From NCBI RefSeq assembly GCF_002902965.1, contig NZ_CP026107.1, positions 1,240,001 through 1,304,000 on the forward strand: 64,000 bases of DNA. The letters are read 5' to 3'. Made by a program: the position numbers and the translations under genes. Below, in pieces: positions 41,499 through 49,540 of the stretch. Each line of letters opens with the position of its first letter. Position 1 is the first letter of the stretch. Below the pieces are notes generated by a model. That model ran no database searches. It was given only the letters and a program-made list of their open reading frames with translations, and had not been told where the DNA came from. Source of the DNA: Paraburkholderia hospita. GTDB lineage: Bacteria; Pseudomonadota; Gammaproteobacteria; Burkholderiales; Burkholderiaceae.

Positions 41499-41993
41499 AT
41501 GGCCGTCGATATGTTCATTAAGCTGGGCGACATCAAGGGTGAGTCTCAGGACAAGTCTCATAAGGATGAGATCGATGTACTCGCGTGGAGCTGGGGGCTA
41601 AGCCAGAGCGGCACGATGCACCTGGGCACGGGCGGCGGAGCGGGCAAGGTGAACGTGCAGGACATCTCGTTCACCAAGTACGTCGACAAGTCGACACCAA
41701 CGATCATGCTGTCCTGCGCAAAGGGCTCGCACATAGACTCGGTGATTTTGACCGTGCGAAAAGCGGGGGGCGACAATCCGCTCGAGTACTACAAGGTCAC
41801 GCTGACCGCGTGCCTGATCAGCTCGTATTCGACGGGCGGCTCGGGTGGTGAGGACCGCTTCACCGAGAACGTGACGCTGAACTTCGAACAGTTCCATGTC
41901 GAATATCAGCCGCAAAACGCGAAGGGCGCGAAGGAAGGCGGGGTCGTCGAGATGAAGTGGAACATCGTGAAGAACGATCCAACCAACGGCTAG
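41499..41993 (+). CDS. hcp: Type VI tube protein Hcp (TssD)
   Basis: A 164-residue hexameric tube protein: MAVDMFIKLGDIKGESQDKS, then EIDVLAWSWGLSQSGTMHLG, SFTKYVDKSTPTIMLSCAKG and VTLNFEQFHVEYQPQN. It is both tube building block and secreted chaperone for small effectors. ATG at 41499 follows GGAGAAG; an in-frame start 12 bp earlier is not favoured. It is separated from tagJ by 118 bp holding a strong hairpin, which suggests that hcp is expressed at a different level from its neighbours. Confidence 0.96.
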   Translation: MAVDMFIKLGDIKGESQDKSHKDEIDVLAWSWGLSQSGTMHLGTGGGAGKVNVQDISFTKYVDKSTPTIMLSCAKGSHIDSVILTVRKAGGDNPLEYYKVTLTACLISSYSTGGSGGEDRFTENVTLNFEQFHVEYQPQNAKGAKEGGVVEMKWNIVKNDPTNG

Positions 41994-42035
41994 CGGCAGC
42001 GTATCGCCGTGCCCGGGGCGTGTGGCGCGGCGGCA

Positions 42036-42069
42036 CTGTGATGCCATGGCACAGGCGATGGCATCGCAG
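42036..42069 (+). other. 12-bp hairpin between hcp and tagJ
   Basis: CTGTGATGCCAT (42036-42047) and ATGGCATCGCAG (42058-42069) pair over 12 positions with one U-G pair, around a 10-nt loop. No T-tract follows, so it is not a classic terminator. Lying 42 bp after the hcp stop, it could protect the 3' end of hcp mRNA or act as a processing site. Confidence 0.6.
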
Positions 42070-42111
42070 TGTGGTTCGGCAGCCTTGACCCGGCCTGACG
42101 GAGCGACTGAC

Positions 42112-42951
42112 ATGACGGCAGAAGAAAGCTTGCGCGAGGGCAATCTGGACGAATGCCTACGGCTGTTGCAAATGCAGGTTCGCAACGATCCGTCGAAGGC
42201 GGCCCACCGCGTGTTCCTGTTCCAGTTGCTCGCAGTGCTCGGCGCATGGGACCGCGCGTTGACACAACTCAATGTGGCCGGCGATCTCGACGCCGCGGCA
42301 TTGCCAATGGTTCAAATGTATCGCGAGGCGCTGCAATGTGAAGCGCTGCGCGAAGCAGTCTTCAACGGTGCGCGTGCGCCATTGATTTTCGGCGAGCCGA
42401 CCAGTTGGCTCGCGTTGCTGGTCGAAGCGTTGCGTCTCGATGCCGCAGGCGACCACGCAGCGGCCGTGGCCGCACGCGAGCAGGCGCTCGGCGATGCACC
42501 CGCCACCTCTGGCAGCGTGAACGGCGAACCGTTCGAGTGGATCGCCGATGCCGACACACGGCTCGGACCGACGCTCGAAACGGTGCTCAACGGCCGTTAC
42601 TACTGGGTGCCGTTTTTCCGCATCAAGCGCATCGAGATCGAGGCGCCCGTCGACCTGCGCGACCGGGTCTGGACGCCGGCGGTGTTCACCTGGGCCAACG
42701 ATGGCCAGGCGGTCGGACTGATTCCGACGCGCTACGCCGGCACACTGGCCGAAAAGAAACATGCGTTGTGGCTCGCGCACCTGACCGAATGGATCGGCAG
42801 CGATGCGGCAGACGCGCGCCCAGTCGGACAACGAATGCTGACAACCGACGCGAACGACTATGCGTTGCTCGATATCCGCACGATCGAACTGGCGGTAGAG
42901 GCTCCGTCAGGCAGCGAGGGCGGCGCTGGCGCCGCGCCGGATCATGGCTGA
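42112..42951 (+). CDS. tagJ: Type VI accessory protein TagJ (ImpE/SciE family)
   Basis: A 279-residue ImpE-family protein: N-terminal TPR-like helices (EESLREGNLDECLRLLQMQV, KAAHRVFLFQLLAVLGAWDR) and C-terminal ImpE domain with EPFEWIADADTRLGPTLE, NGRYYWVPFFRIKRIEIEAP and PTRYAGTL. TagJ is known to bind the sheath and modulate ClpV recruitment in the P. aeruginosa H1-type system. The ATG at 42112 is preferred to the longer frame, which would translate the hairpin. It overlaps tssE by 8 bp. Confidence 0.93.
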   Translation: MTAEESLREGNLDECLRLLQMQVRNDPSKAAHRVFLFQLLAVLGAWDRALTQLNVAGDLDAAALPMVQMYREALQCEALREAVFNGARAPLIFGEPTSWLALLVEALRLDAAGDHAAAVAAREQALGDAPATSGSVNGEPFEWIADADTRLGPTLETVLNGRYYWVPFFRIKRIEIEAPVDLRDRVWTPAVFTWANDGQAVGLIPTRYAGTLAEKKHALWLAHLTEWIGSDAADARPVGQRMLTTDANDYALLDIRTIELAVEAPSGSEGGAGAAPDHG

Positions 42952-43456
42952 GCTGAGCTCGCGTGACCGGCTGCAACCGTCGCTGCTCGACCGGCTGACC
43001 GACCACGAGCCCGAGGTCAAGCAGGAGGCGCGCGAACGCCGCGTGCTGTCGATACGCGCACTGCGTCAGAGCGTGCAGCGCGATCTCGCGTGGCTGCTCA
43101 ATGCGAACGGCCTTTCGTCGGTGCAGGATGTGTCGGGCTATCCGTATGTCAGCACGTCGGTGTTGAACTACGGCTTTCCCGACATCGCCGGCAAGACCGC
43201 CTCGGGTGTCGATCCGGCGAAGCTGGAAAAACATGTGCGCGATGCGATCTGGGCATTCGAGCCGCGCATCTTGCGCGAGACAGTGCGCGTGACGGCGATC
43301 CAGGTCGAAGAGACCACAGCCCAGCACAACACCGTGTCGTTTTTGATCGAGGGAGATCTGTGGGCACAGCCGTACCCGGAGCGACTCTATTTCAGGACTG
43401 AACTGGATCTGGAGGCCGGGGAAATCAGAGTGATCGACCAAAGCGGCGCGCGCTGA
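42944..43456 (+). CDS. tssE: Type VI baseplate subunit TssE (gp25-like)
   Basis: A 170-residue gp25/lysozyme-like baseplate protein: LQPSLLDRLTDHEPEVKQEA at the N-terminus, VQRDLAWLLNANGLSSVQDV with the family's short helix, SVLNYGFPDIAGKTASG, and the central LEKHVRDAIWAFEPRILRE segment. The catalytic residues of lysozyme are not expected in this family. It overlaps tagJ by 8 bp and precedes tssF by 4 bp, consistent with strict co-translation of baseplate parts. Confidence 0.95.
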   Translation: MAELSSRDRLQPSLLDRLTDHEPEVKQEARERRVLSIRALRQSVQRDLAWLLNANGLSSVQDVSGYPYVSTSVLNYGFPDIAGKTASGVDPAKLEKHVRDAIWAFEPRILRETVRVTAIQVEETTAQHNTVSFLIEGDLWAQPYPERLYFRTELDLEAGEIRVIDQSGAR

Positions 43457-43460
43457 ACAC

Positions 43461-45338
43461 ATGAACCCGGAACTGATCAAATACTACAGCGCGGAACTCC
43501 AGCACCTGCGGGAAATGGGCGGCGAGTTCGCCAAAGAATATCCGAAGATCGCCGGGCGGCTGGGGCTCGAAAGCCTCGAATGCGCGGACCCTTATGTCGA
43601 GCGCCTGCTCGAAGGTTTCAGCTTTCTCGCCGCGCGTGTGCAACTGAAGATCGATGCGGAGTTTCCACGTTTCACGCAGCATCTCGCTGAACTTGTCTAC
43701 CCGCATTATCTGGCGCCGACGCCGTCGATGGCCGTCGTGCAGATCCGGCCCGATCTGAGCAACTCCGGCCTCGCGGAAGGGGTAAAGATTGCGCGCGGCA
43801 GCGCGTTGCGCAGCCTGCTCGACAAGAACGGTTCGACGCGTTGCGAATATCGCAGCGCGCACGACCTGACGCTGTGGCCGCTCGAAATCGCCGACGCGAA
43901 GTTCTTCACCCATTCGGGGTCGCTGGGCGGTGCCGATATCGCATTGCCGGCAGGCGTCAAAGCGGGCCTGCGGCTGCGCCTGCGCGCGACGGGGGGGCTG
44001 AAGATCAACCAGCTGAAGCTCGACAAACTGGCGCTCTACCTGCGCGGCACCGACTCGATGCCGACGCGCCTCTACGAGCGCCTCGTCGGCTCGGCGATGG
44101 GCGTCGTCGTGATGCCCGTGTCGCGGCCCGCGACCTGGCATGCGCAATTGCCCGCGACGGCCGTCGCGCCGATGGGCTTCGCGGAAGACGAAGCGCTATT
44201 GCCCATCAGCAAGCAATCGTTTCAGGGTTACCGGCTGCTGCAGGAGTATTTCGCGTTCGCGGCGCGTTTCATGTTCGTCTCGATCGACGGGTTGCAGCAG
44301 GCGCTGCGCCGTTGCGGCGACAACGAGGTCGAAGTGATCGTGCTGTTGAAGCGCGGTGACCCGATGCTGGAGCAGGCGGTCGACGCATCGAATTTCGCGC
44401 TCTACTGCACGCCCGCCGTCAACCTGTTTCCGCGCCGGACCGACCGCATCGCGCTATCCGCCGAGCAGTTCGAATACCACGTGGTGGCCGACCGCACGCG
44501 GCCGATGGACTTCGAGATCTACCGGATTGAGGAGGTCACCGGCTATGGCGCAGGTGCCGCTGCCGAGCAGAAGTTCGAGCCGTTCTATCACGCGCGTGAC
44601 CTGGGCGCCGGCTATGGCGCAGGCGCGTACTACCAGGTGCGGCGCGACAAGCGCGTGCGCTCGTCGCGCCAGGCCGAGCGCGGACCGCGCACCAGCTATC
44701 TCGGCAGCGAGACCTTCATCGCGCTCGTGGACGCGGCGAACGCGCCGTTTCGCGGTGATTTGCGCCAGCTTGGGTTGCAGGTGCTTTGCACGAATCGCGA
44801 CCTGCCGCTCACCTTGTCGATCGGCGTTGGCGCGAGTGACTTCACACTCGACGTGGAGGCGCCCATCGAAAGCGTGCGCTGCGTGAGCGGCCCGAGCCGG
44901 CCGCTGCCGTCGTATGCACATGGCGCGGTCGCGTGGCGGCTCTTGAGTCACCTGTCGCTGAACTATGCATCGCTCGTCGATAGCGACGCGAAAGAGGGCG
45001 CCCGCGCCATGCGCGATCTGCTGAGCCTCTATTGCCCGGTCGACGATCCTGCGGCGCAGCGGATGATCGAAGGCTTGCATTCGATCGAATCGCATCCCGT
45101 CACGCGGCGTCTGCCCTGTGCCGGGCCCATCGTGTTCGGACGCGGGCTCGCGATCACGCTGACTCTCGACGACGCGGCTTTCGAAGGCGCCGGCGCCTTT
45201 TTGCTCGGCGCCGTGCTGTCGCACTACTTTGCGCAATACGTGTCGATCAATTCGTTCGCCGAGACGGTGGTCAGAACGCTGTCGCGCGGCGAGATCATGC
45301 GCTGGCCAGCGAGGGTCGGACAATGCCGGACGCTCTGA
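43461..45338 (+). CDS. tssF: Type VI baseplate subunit TssF
   Basis: A 625-residue baseplate wedge protein of usual length. Recognised by the N-terminal INPELIKYYSAELQHLREMG-like stretch (here starting MNPELIKYYS), EFAKEYPKIAGRLGL and VERLLEGFSFLAARVQLKID, and the late FGRGLAITLTLDDAAFEGAG. It forms the wedge with TssG, TssE and TssK. Its 3' end overlaps tssG by 16 bp. Confidence 0.96.
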   Translation: MNPELIKYYSAELQHLREMGGEFAKEYPKIAGRLGLESLECADPYVERLLEGFSFLAARVQLKIDAEFPRFTQHLAELVYPHYLAPTPSMAVVQIRPDLSNSGLAEGVKIARGSALRSLLDKNGSTRCEYRSAHDLTLWPLEIADAKFFTHSGSLGGADIALPAGVKAGLRLRLRATGGLKINQLKLDKLALYLRGTDSMPTRLYERLVGSAMGVVVMPVSRPATWHAQLPATAVAPMGFAEDEALLPISKQSFQGYRLLQEYFAFAARFMFVSIDGLQQALRRCGDNEVEVIVLLKRGDPMLEQAVDASNFALYCTPAVNLFPRRTDRIALSAEQFEYHVVADRTRPMDFEIYRIEEVTGYGAGAAAEQKFEPFYHARDLGAGYGAGAYYQVRRDKRVRSSRQAERGPRTSYLGSETFIALVDAANAPFRGDLRQLGLQVLCTNRDLPLTLSIGVGASDFTLDVEAPIESVRCVSGPSRPLPSYAHGAVAWRLLSHLSLNYASLVDSDAKEGARAMRDLLSLYCPVDDPAAQRMIEGLHSIESHPVTRRLPCAGPIVFGRGLAITLTLDDAAFEGAGAFLLGAVLSHYFAQYVSINSFAETVVRTLSRGEIMRWPARVGQCRTL

Positions 45339-46402
45339 CCCTGCTGCGCGAGCTCGAAGCGCACGCCTACCGCTTCGATTTCTTCCAAGCCCTGAGGCTC
45401 ATCGAGAATGCCTACCGGGACAAGCCGCGGATCGGCGAATCGCTGCGCCCGCGCGATGACGCGGTGCGTTTTTCGCAGGAGCCCGAGCTGATCTTTCACC
45501 CGACCACGCTCGGTGAGTTGAGGCCGTCTCACGACGGCCACCCGGCGCGACTGGCGGTGAATTTTTTTGGCCTCATGGGGCCGCACGGCCCGATGCCCGT
45601 GCACCTGACCGAGTACGTGCGCGACCGCGCACGCAATGCCAACGATCCAACCTTTGCGCGCTTTCTCGACATCTTTCATCACCGGATGGTGTCGCTGTTC
45701 TATCGCGCCTGGGCCAATGCGCAGCCGACCGTGAGCCTCGACCGGCCGGAGCGCGACCGCTTTTCCGTTTATGTGGGCAGCACGTTTGGTCTGGGTGAAG
45801 CGGCGCTTCGCGAGCGCGATGCGGTGCCCGACTTCGCGAAGCTGCATTTCGCCGGCCTGCTGTCCGGTCCGACTCGCCCCGCCGAGGGCCTGCAACTTAT
45901 CCTCGCACGCTTTTTCAACCTGCCGGTGCGTATCGAGCAATGGGTCGGCCACTGGATGGAACTGCCGCGCGACACGCTATCGCGCCTGGGCGCGCGGGAC
46001 GGCTCGGCGTCGCTCGGCATCTCGACGCTGCTCGGCGCGCGGGTGTGGGATTGCCAGCACAAGTTCCGCATCGTCGTCGGGCCGTTGACGCTCGCCGACT
46101 ACGAACGTTTCCTGCCCGGCGGTGACAGCCTGCGGCGCCTCACCGACTGGGTGCGCAACTACGTGCGCGACGGCCTCGATTGGGACGTGAACCTCTGGCT
46201 CAAACAGGAGGACGTGCCACGCCTCGCACTGGGACGCCGCGCCCGGCTTGGCTACACGAGCTGGCTGCTGAGCAGCCCGGCCACGCAGGACCAGCGTCAG
46301 TTACGGTTGCATCCCGCTTCGTTGTCCGGACGGCCCGCCGAGCCCGCGCGTAGCGACGCACGGGCGAGCGAGCCGGCATCCCAACACTCATCGAAGGACT
46401 AG
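45323..46402 (+). CDS. tssG: Type VI baseplate subunit TssG
   Basis: A 359-residue baseplate protein starting MPDALTLLRELEAHAYRFDF, FQALRLIENAYRD, then NFFGLMGPHGPMPVHLTEYV and the TssG-typical FLPGGDSLRRLTDWVRNYV. ATG at 45323 lies within the last 16 bp of tssF; the longer frame upstream is only the shadow of tssF. The Ser/Ala-rich last ~25 residues look disordered. clpV follows after 4 bp. Confidence 0.95.
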   Translation: MPDALTLLRELEAHAYRFDFFQALRLIENAYRDKPRIGESLRPRDDAVRFSQEPELIFHPTTLGELRPSHDGHPARLAVNFFGLMGPHGPMPVHLTEYVRDRARNANDPTFARFLDIFHHRMVSLFYRAWANAQPTVSLDRPERDRFSVYVGSTFGLGEAALRERDAVPDFAKLHFAGLLSGPTRPAEGLQLILARFFNLPVRIEQWVGHWMELPRDTLSRLGARDGSASLGISTLLGARVWDCQHKFRIVVGPLTLADYERFLPGGDSLRRLTDWVRNYVRDGLDWDVNLWLKQEDVPRLALGRRARLGYTSWLLSSPATQDQRQLRLHPASLSGRPAEPARSDARASEPASQHSSKD

Positions 46403-46406
46403 AAAA

Positions 46407-49106
46407 ATGGCCGAAATCAAACGTGCAGCGTTGTTCGGCAAGCTGAACAAGCTGGCCTATCGCGCAATCGAAAGCGCAAACGTGTTCTGCAAGTTACGCG
46501 GCAATCCGTATATCGAGATCGTGCACTGGTTCCACCAGGTCCTGCAGTTGCAGGACTCGGATCTGCATCGCATCGTCAAGCACTTCGGCATCGAGCCATC
46601 GGCGCTCGCGCGCGATCTGACGGACGCGCTCGACCGGCTGCCGCGCGGGGCAGGGTCGGTGGTCGATATTTCGTCGCAGGTCGAAGAAGCCGTCGAGCGC
46701 GGCTGGGTGTTCGGTTCGCTGCTGTTCGGCGAGTATCAGGTGCGCACGGGTCACCTGGTGGTCGGGTTGCTGAAGACGCCGTCGCTACGCAACGGGCTGT
46801 ACGGCATCTCGCGCCAGTTCGAGCGGATCAAGCTCGATCCCCTCGTCGAAGAGTTCGACAGCCTGCTCGGCGGCTCGCCCGAAGCGGGGATGACGGCGAC
46901 CGACGGCTCCCAGGCCGCGGGTGCCGCCCAGCCGGGCGATTCCGTCGGAGGCGTGCCGCCCGCCGCGATGGGCAAGCAGGAAGCGCTCAGGCGCTTCACC
47001 ACCGATCTGACCGAGCAGGCGCGCAACGGCAAGCTCGACCCGATTGTCGGCCGCGACGAAGAGATTCGCCAGGTGGTCGACATTCTGATGCGCCGCCGCC
47101 AGAACAACCCGATCCTCACGGGCGAAGCCGGGGTCGGCAAGACGGCCGTGGTCGAGGGCTTCGCGCAGCGCATCGTCGCGGGCGACGTGCCGCCTACGCT
47201 GCACGACGTGCAGTTGCGCACGCTCGACGTGGGCCTGCTGCAGGCGGGCGCGAGCATGAAGGGCGAGTTCGAGAACCGGTTGCGCCAGGTGATCGAGGAA
47301 GTGCAGGCTTCCGAAAAGCCGATCATCCTGTTCATCGACGAAGCGCATACGCTGGTCGGCGCGGGCGGCGCGGCGGGCACGGGCGACGCGGCGAACCTGC
47401 TGAAGCCGGCGCTCGCGCGCGGCACGCTGCGCACCGTCGCGGCGACGACATGGGCGGAGTACAAGAAGCACATCGAAAAAGACCCGGCGCTCACGCGCCG
47501 CTTCCAGGTCGTGCAGGTGCCGGAACCGGACGAGACGAAGGCGATCCTGATGATGCGCGGCATCACATCGACGATGGAAAAGCATCACAAGGTGCAGGTG
47601 CTGGATGAGGCGCTTGAAGCGGCCGTGCGGCTGTCGCACCGCTACATCCCCGCGCGCCAGTTACCGGACAAGGCGGTAAGCCTGCTCGACACCGCTTGCG
47701 CGCGCGTCGCGGTGAGCCAGCATGCGACACCGCCTTCCGTCGACGATTCCAGAAAGCGCATCGCCGCGCTCGAAACGGAGCTGGAAATCATCGGACGTGA
47801 GACCGCGGTCGGCATCGATACGGGCGAACGGCTTGCCGCGGCGACCGAGCGCGTGACGGCAGAACGCGGGCGTCTGACCGAACTCGAAGCGCGCTGGGAG
47901 GCGGAAAAGGAACTGGTTACGCGCATCCTCGAACTGCGCGCGCAATTGCGCAACGAGACCGGCAAGGTCGAAGGCGCAGCCGAAGCAGCCCCCTCGGCGC
48001 CCGCCGATGACGCCGCACGCGAAGCGCGCCTTGCCGAACTGCGGGAATTACAGGCGAAGCTCGCAGAGCACCAGGGCGACGATCCGCTGATCCTGCCAAC
48101 CGTCGACCAGCAGGCGGTCGCCTCGGTGGTGCAGGACTGGACGGGGATTCCCGTGGGCCGAATGGTCCGCAATGAGATCGAGAACGTGCTGAAGCTCGCC
48201 GAGAACCTGAACAAGCGGATCATCGGCCAGGGCCACGCGACCGAGATGATCGCGCGGCGCATCCAGACTTCGCGCGCCGGCCTCGACAATCCGAACAAGC
48301 CGATCGGCGTGTTCATGCTCGCCGGCACGTCCGGCGTCGGCAAGACGGAAACCGCGCTGGCGCTCGCCGAAGTGCTGTACGGCGGCGAGCAGAACGTCAT
48401 CACGATCAACATGAGCGAGTATCAGGAAGCGCATACGGTGTCGTCGCTCAAGGGCGCGCCGCCGGGCTACGTCGGCTATGGCGAAGGCGGCGTGCTGACC
48501 GAGGCGGTGCGGCGCCGGCCCTATAGCGTCGTGCTGCTCGACGAAGTGGAAAAGGCGCATCCTGATGTGCACGAGATCTTCTTCCAGGTGTTCGACAAGG
48601 GCTGGATGGAGGACGGCGAAGGGCGCGTGATCGACTTCAAGAACACGCTGATTCTGCTCACGACCAACGCCGGCACCGACCTGATCACGAACCTGTGCAA
48701 GGACCCCGAACTGATGCCCGAGCCTGAGGGCATCGCGAAGGCGCTGCGCGAGCCGCTGCTGAAGGTGTTTCCGCCCGCGCTGCTTGGGCGCGTGGTCGTG
48801 ATTCCCTACTACCCATTGTCCGATGAGATGCTCGGCGCGATCATCCGTTTGCAGCTCGGGCGAATCGAAAAGCGCGTGCGTGCGACGCACAAGATTCCGT
48901 TTTCGTATGACGACGACGTCGTGAAGCTGATCGCGAGCCGCTGCACGGAACTGGAAAGCGGCGGCCGGATGATCGACGCGATCCTGACGAACACACTGCT
49001 GCCGCATATCAGCAACGAGTTCCTCAAGCGGATGATGAACGGTGCGACAGTGTCGAAGGTGCAGATCGGCGCGCGCGATGGCGAGTTCGTCTACACGTTC
49101 GATTGA
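46407..49106 (+). CDS. clpV: Type VI sheath-recycling ATPase TssH (ClpV)
   Basis: An 899-residue AAA+ unfoldase that disassembles contracted TssBC sheaths. N-domain at ~1-160 (AALFGKLNKLAYRAIESANV), first AAA module with Walker A GEAGVGKT and Walker B ILFIDEAH, a coiled-coil M-domain with long charged helices, and a second AAA module with Walker A GTSGVGKT, Walker B VLLDEVEKAHPDVHE. The Ser/Ala/Pro insert around residues 155-190 and in the M-domain is longer than in many ClpV proteins. All ATPase motifs are intact. Confidence 0.97.
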   Translation: MAEIKRAALFGKLNKLAYRAIESANVFCKLRGNPYIEIVHWFHQVLQLQDSDLHRIVKHFGIEPSALARDLTDALDRLPRGAGSVVDISSQVEEAVERGWVFGSLLFGEYQVRTGHLVVGLLKTPSLRNGLYGISRQFERIKLDPLVEEFDSLLGGSPEAGMTATDGSQAAGAAQPGDSVGGVPPAAMGKQEALRRFTTDLTEQARNGKLDPIVGRDEEIRQVVDILMRRRQNNPILTGEAGVGKTAVVEGFAQRIVAGDVPPTLHDVQLRTLDVGLLQAGASMKGEFENRLRQVIEEVQASEKPIILFIDEAHTLVGAGGAAGTGDAANLLKPALARGTLRTVAATTWAEYKKHIEKDPALTRRFQVVQVPEPDETKAILMMRGITSTMEKHHKVQVLDEALEAAVRLSHRYIPARQLPDKAVSLLDTACARVAVSQHATPPSVDDSRKRIAALETELEIIGRETAVGIDTGERLAAATERVTAERGRLTELEARWEAEKELVTRILELRAQLRNETGKVEGAAEAAPSAPADDAAREARLAELRELQAKLAEHQGDDPLILPTVDQQAVASVVQDWTGIPVGRMVRNEIENVLKLAENLNKRIIGQGHATEMIARRIQTSRAGLDNPNKPIGVFMLAGTSGVGKTETALALAEVLYGGEQNVITINMSEYQEAHTVSSLKGAPPGYVGYGEGGVLTEAVRRRPYSVVLLDEVEKAHPDVHEIFFQVFDKGWMEDGEGRVIDFKNTLILLTTNAGTDLITNLCKDPELMPEPEGIAKALREPLLKVFPPALLGRVVVIPYYPLSDEMLGAIIRLQLGRIEKRVRATHKIPFSYDDDVVKLIASRCTELESGGRMIDAILTNTLLPHISNEFLKRMMNGATVSKVQIGARDGEFVYTFD

Positions 49107-49149
49107 TGAGGCGGCCGGATCGGCCCGTTTCGTTTGACGGAGTATTCGT

Positions 49150-49539
49150 ATGCCGCAACAAGTCAGCATGGGCGCGACGCTGCAGTGCTCGTTCGGCGCA
49201 GCGCCGTCGACGCTCGTCGTCCTGCCGGTGAATCGCGTGATGGGCGAGGGGCCGCCCGCGGCCAACATCATGGACCACGTGCCGCTCGTCAATATCATGC
49301 CGTTCGGTGTCTGCAGTTCGATAGCCAACCCGACGGTGGCCGCCGCGACGACAGCGGCGCTCGGCGTGCTGACACCGATGCCGTGCGTGCCCGCGACGAT
49401 GTCGCCATGGGTGACGGGCGCGCCTACCGTGCTGCTCGGCAATCAGCCGTCGCTCGACAACGTATCGAAGTGCATGTGCAACTGGGGCGGCGTGGTCACG
49501 ATCGTCAACCCGGCCACTGTCAAGACAATGATTCCGTGA
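49150..49539 (+). CDS. DUF4280 PAAR-like spike-tip protein
   Basis: A 129-residue DUF4280 protein with MGATLQCSFGAAPSTLVVLP, HVPLVNIMPFGVCSSIANP and PWVTGAPTVLLGNQPSLDN. Conserved cysteines (CSFG, FGVC, PMPC, CMCNW) may hold the metal at the tip, as in PAAR proteins. It ends 1 bp before the VgrG gene, the place expected for a tip protein that caps the VgrG trimer. There is no extension that could be a toxin domain. Confidence 0.9.
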   Translation: MPQQVSMGATLQCSFGAAPSTLVVLPVNRVMGEGPPAANIMDHVPLVNIMPFGVCSSIANPTVAAATTAALGVLTPMPCVPATMSPWVTGAPTVLLGNQPSLDNVSKCMCNWGGVVTIVNPATVKTMIP

Positions 49540-49540
49540 C

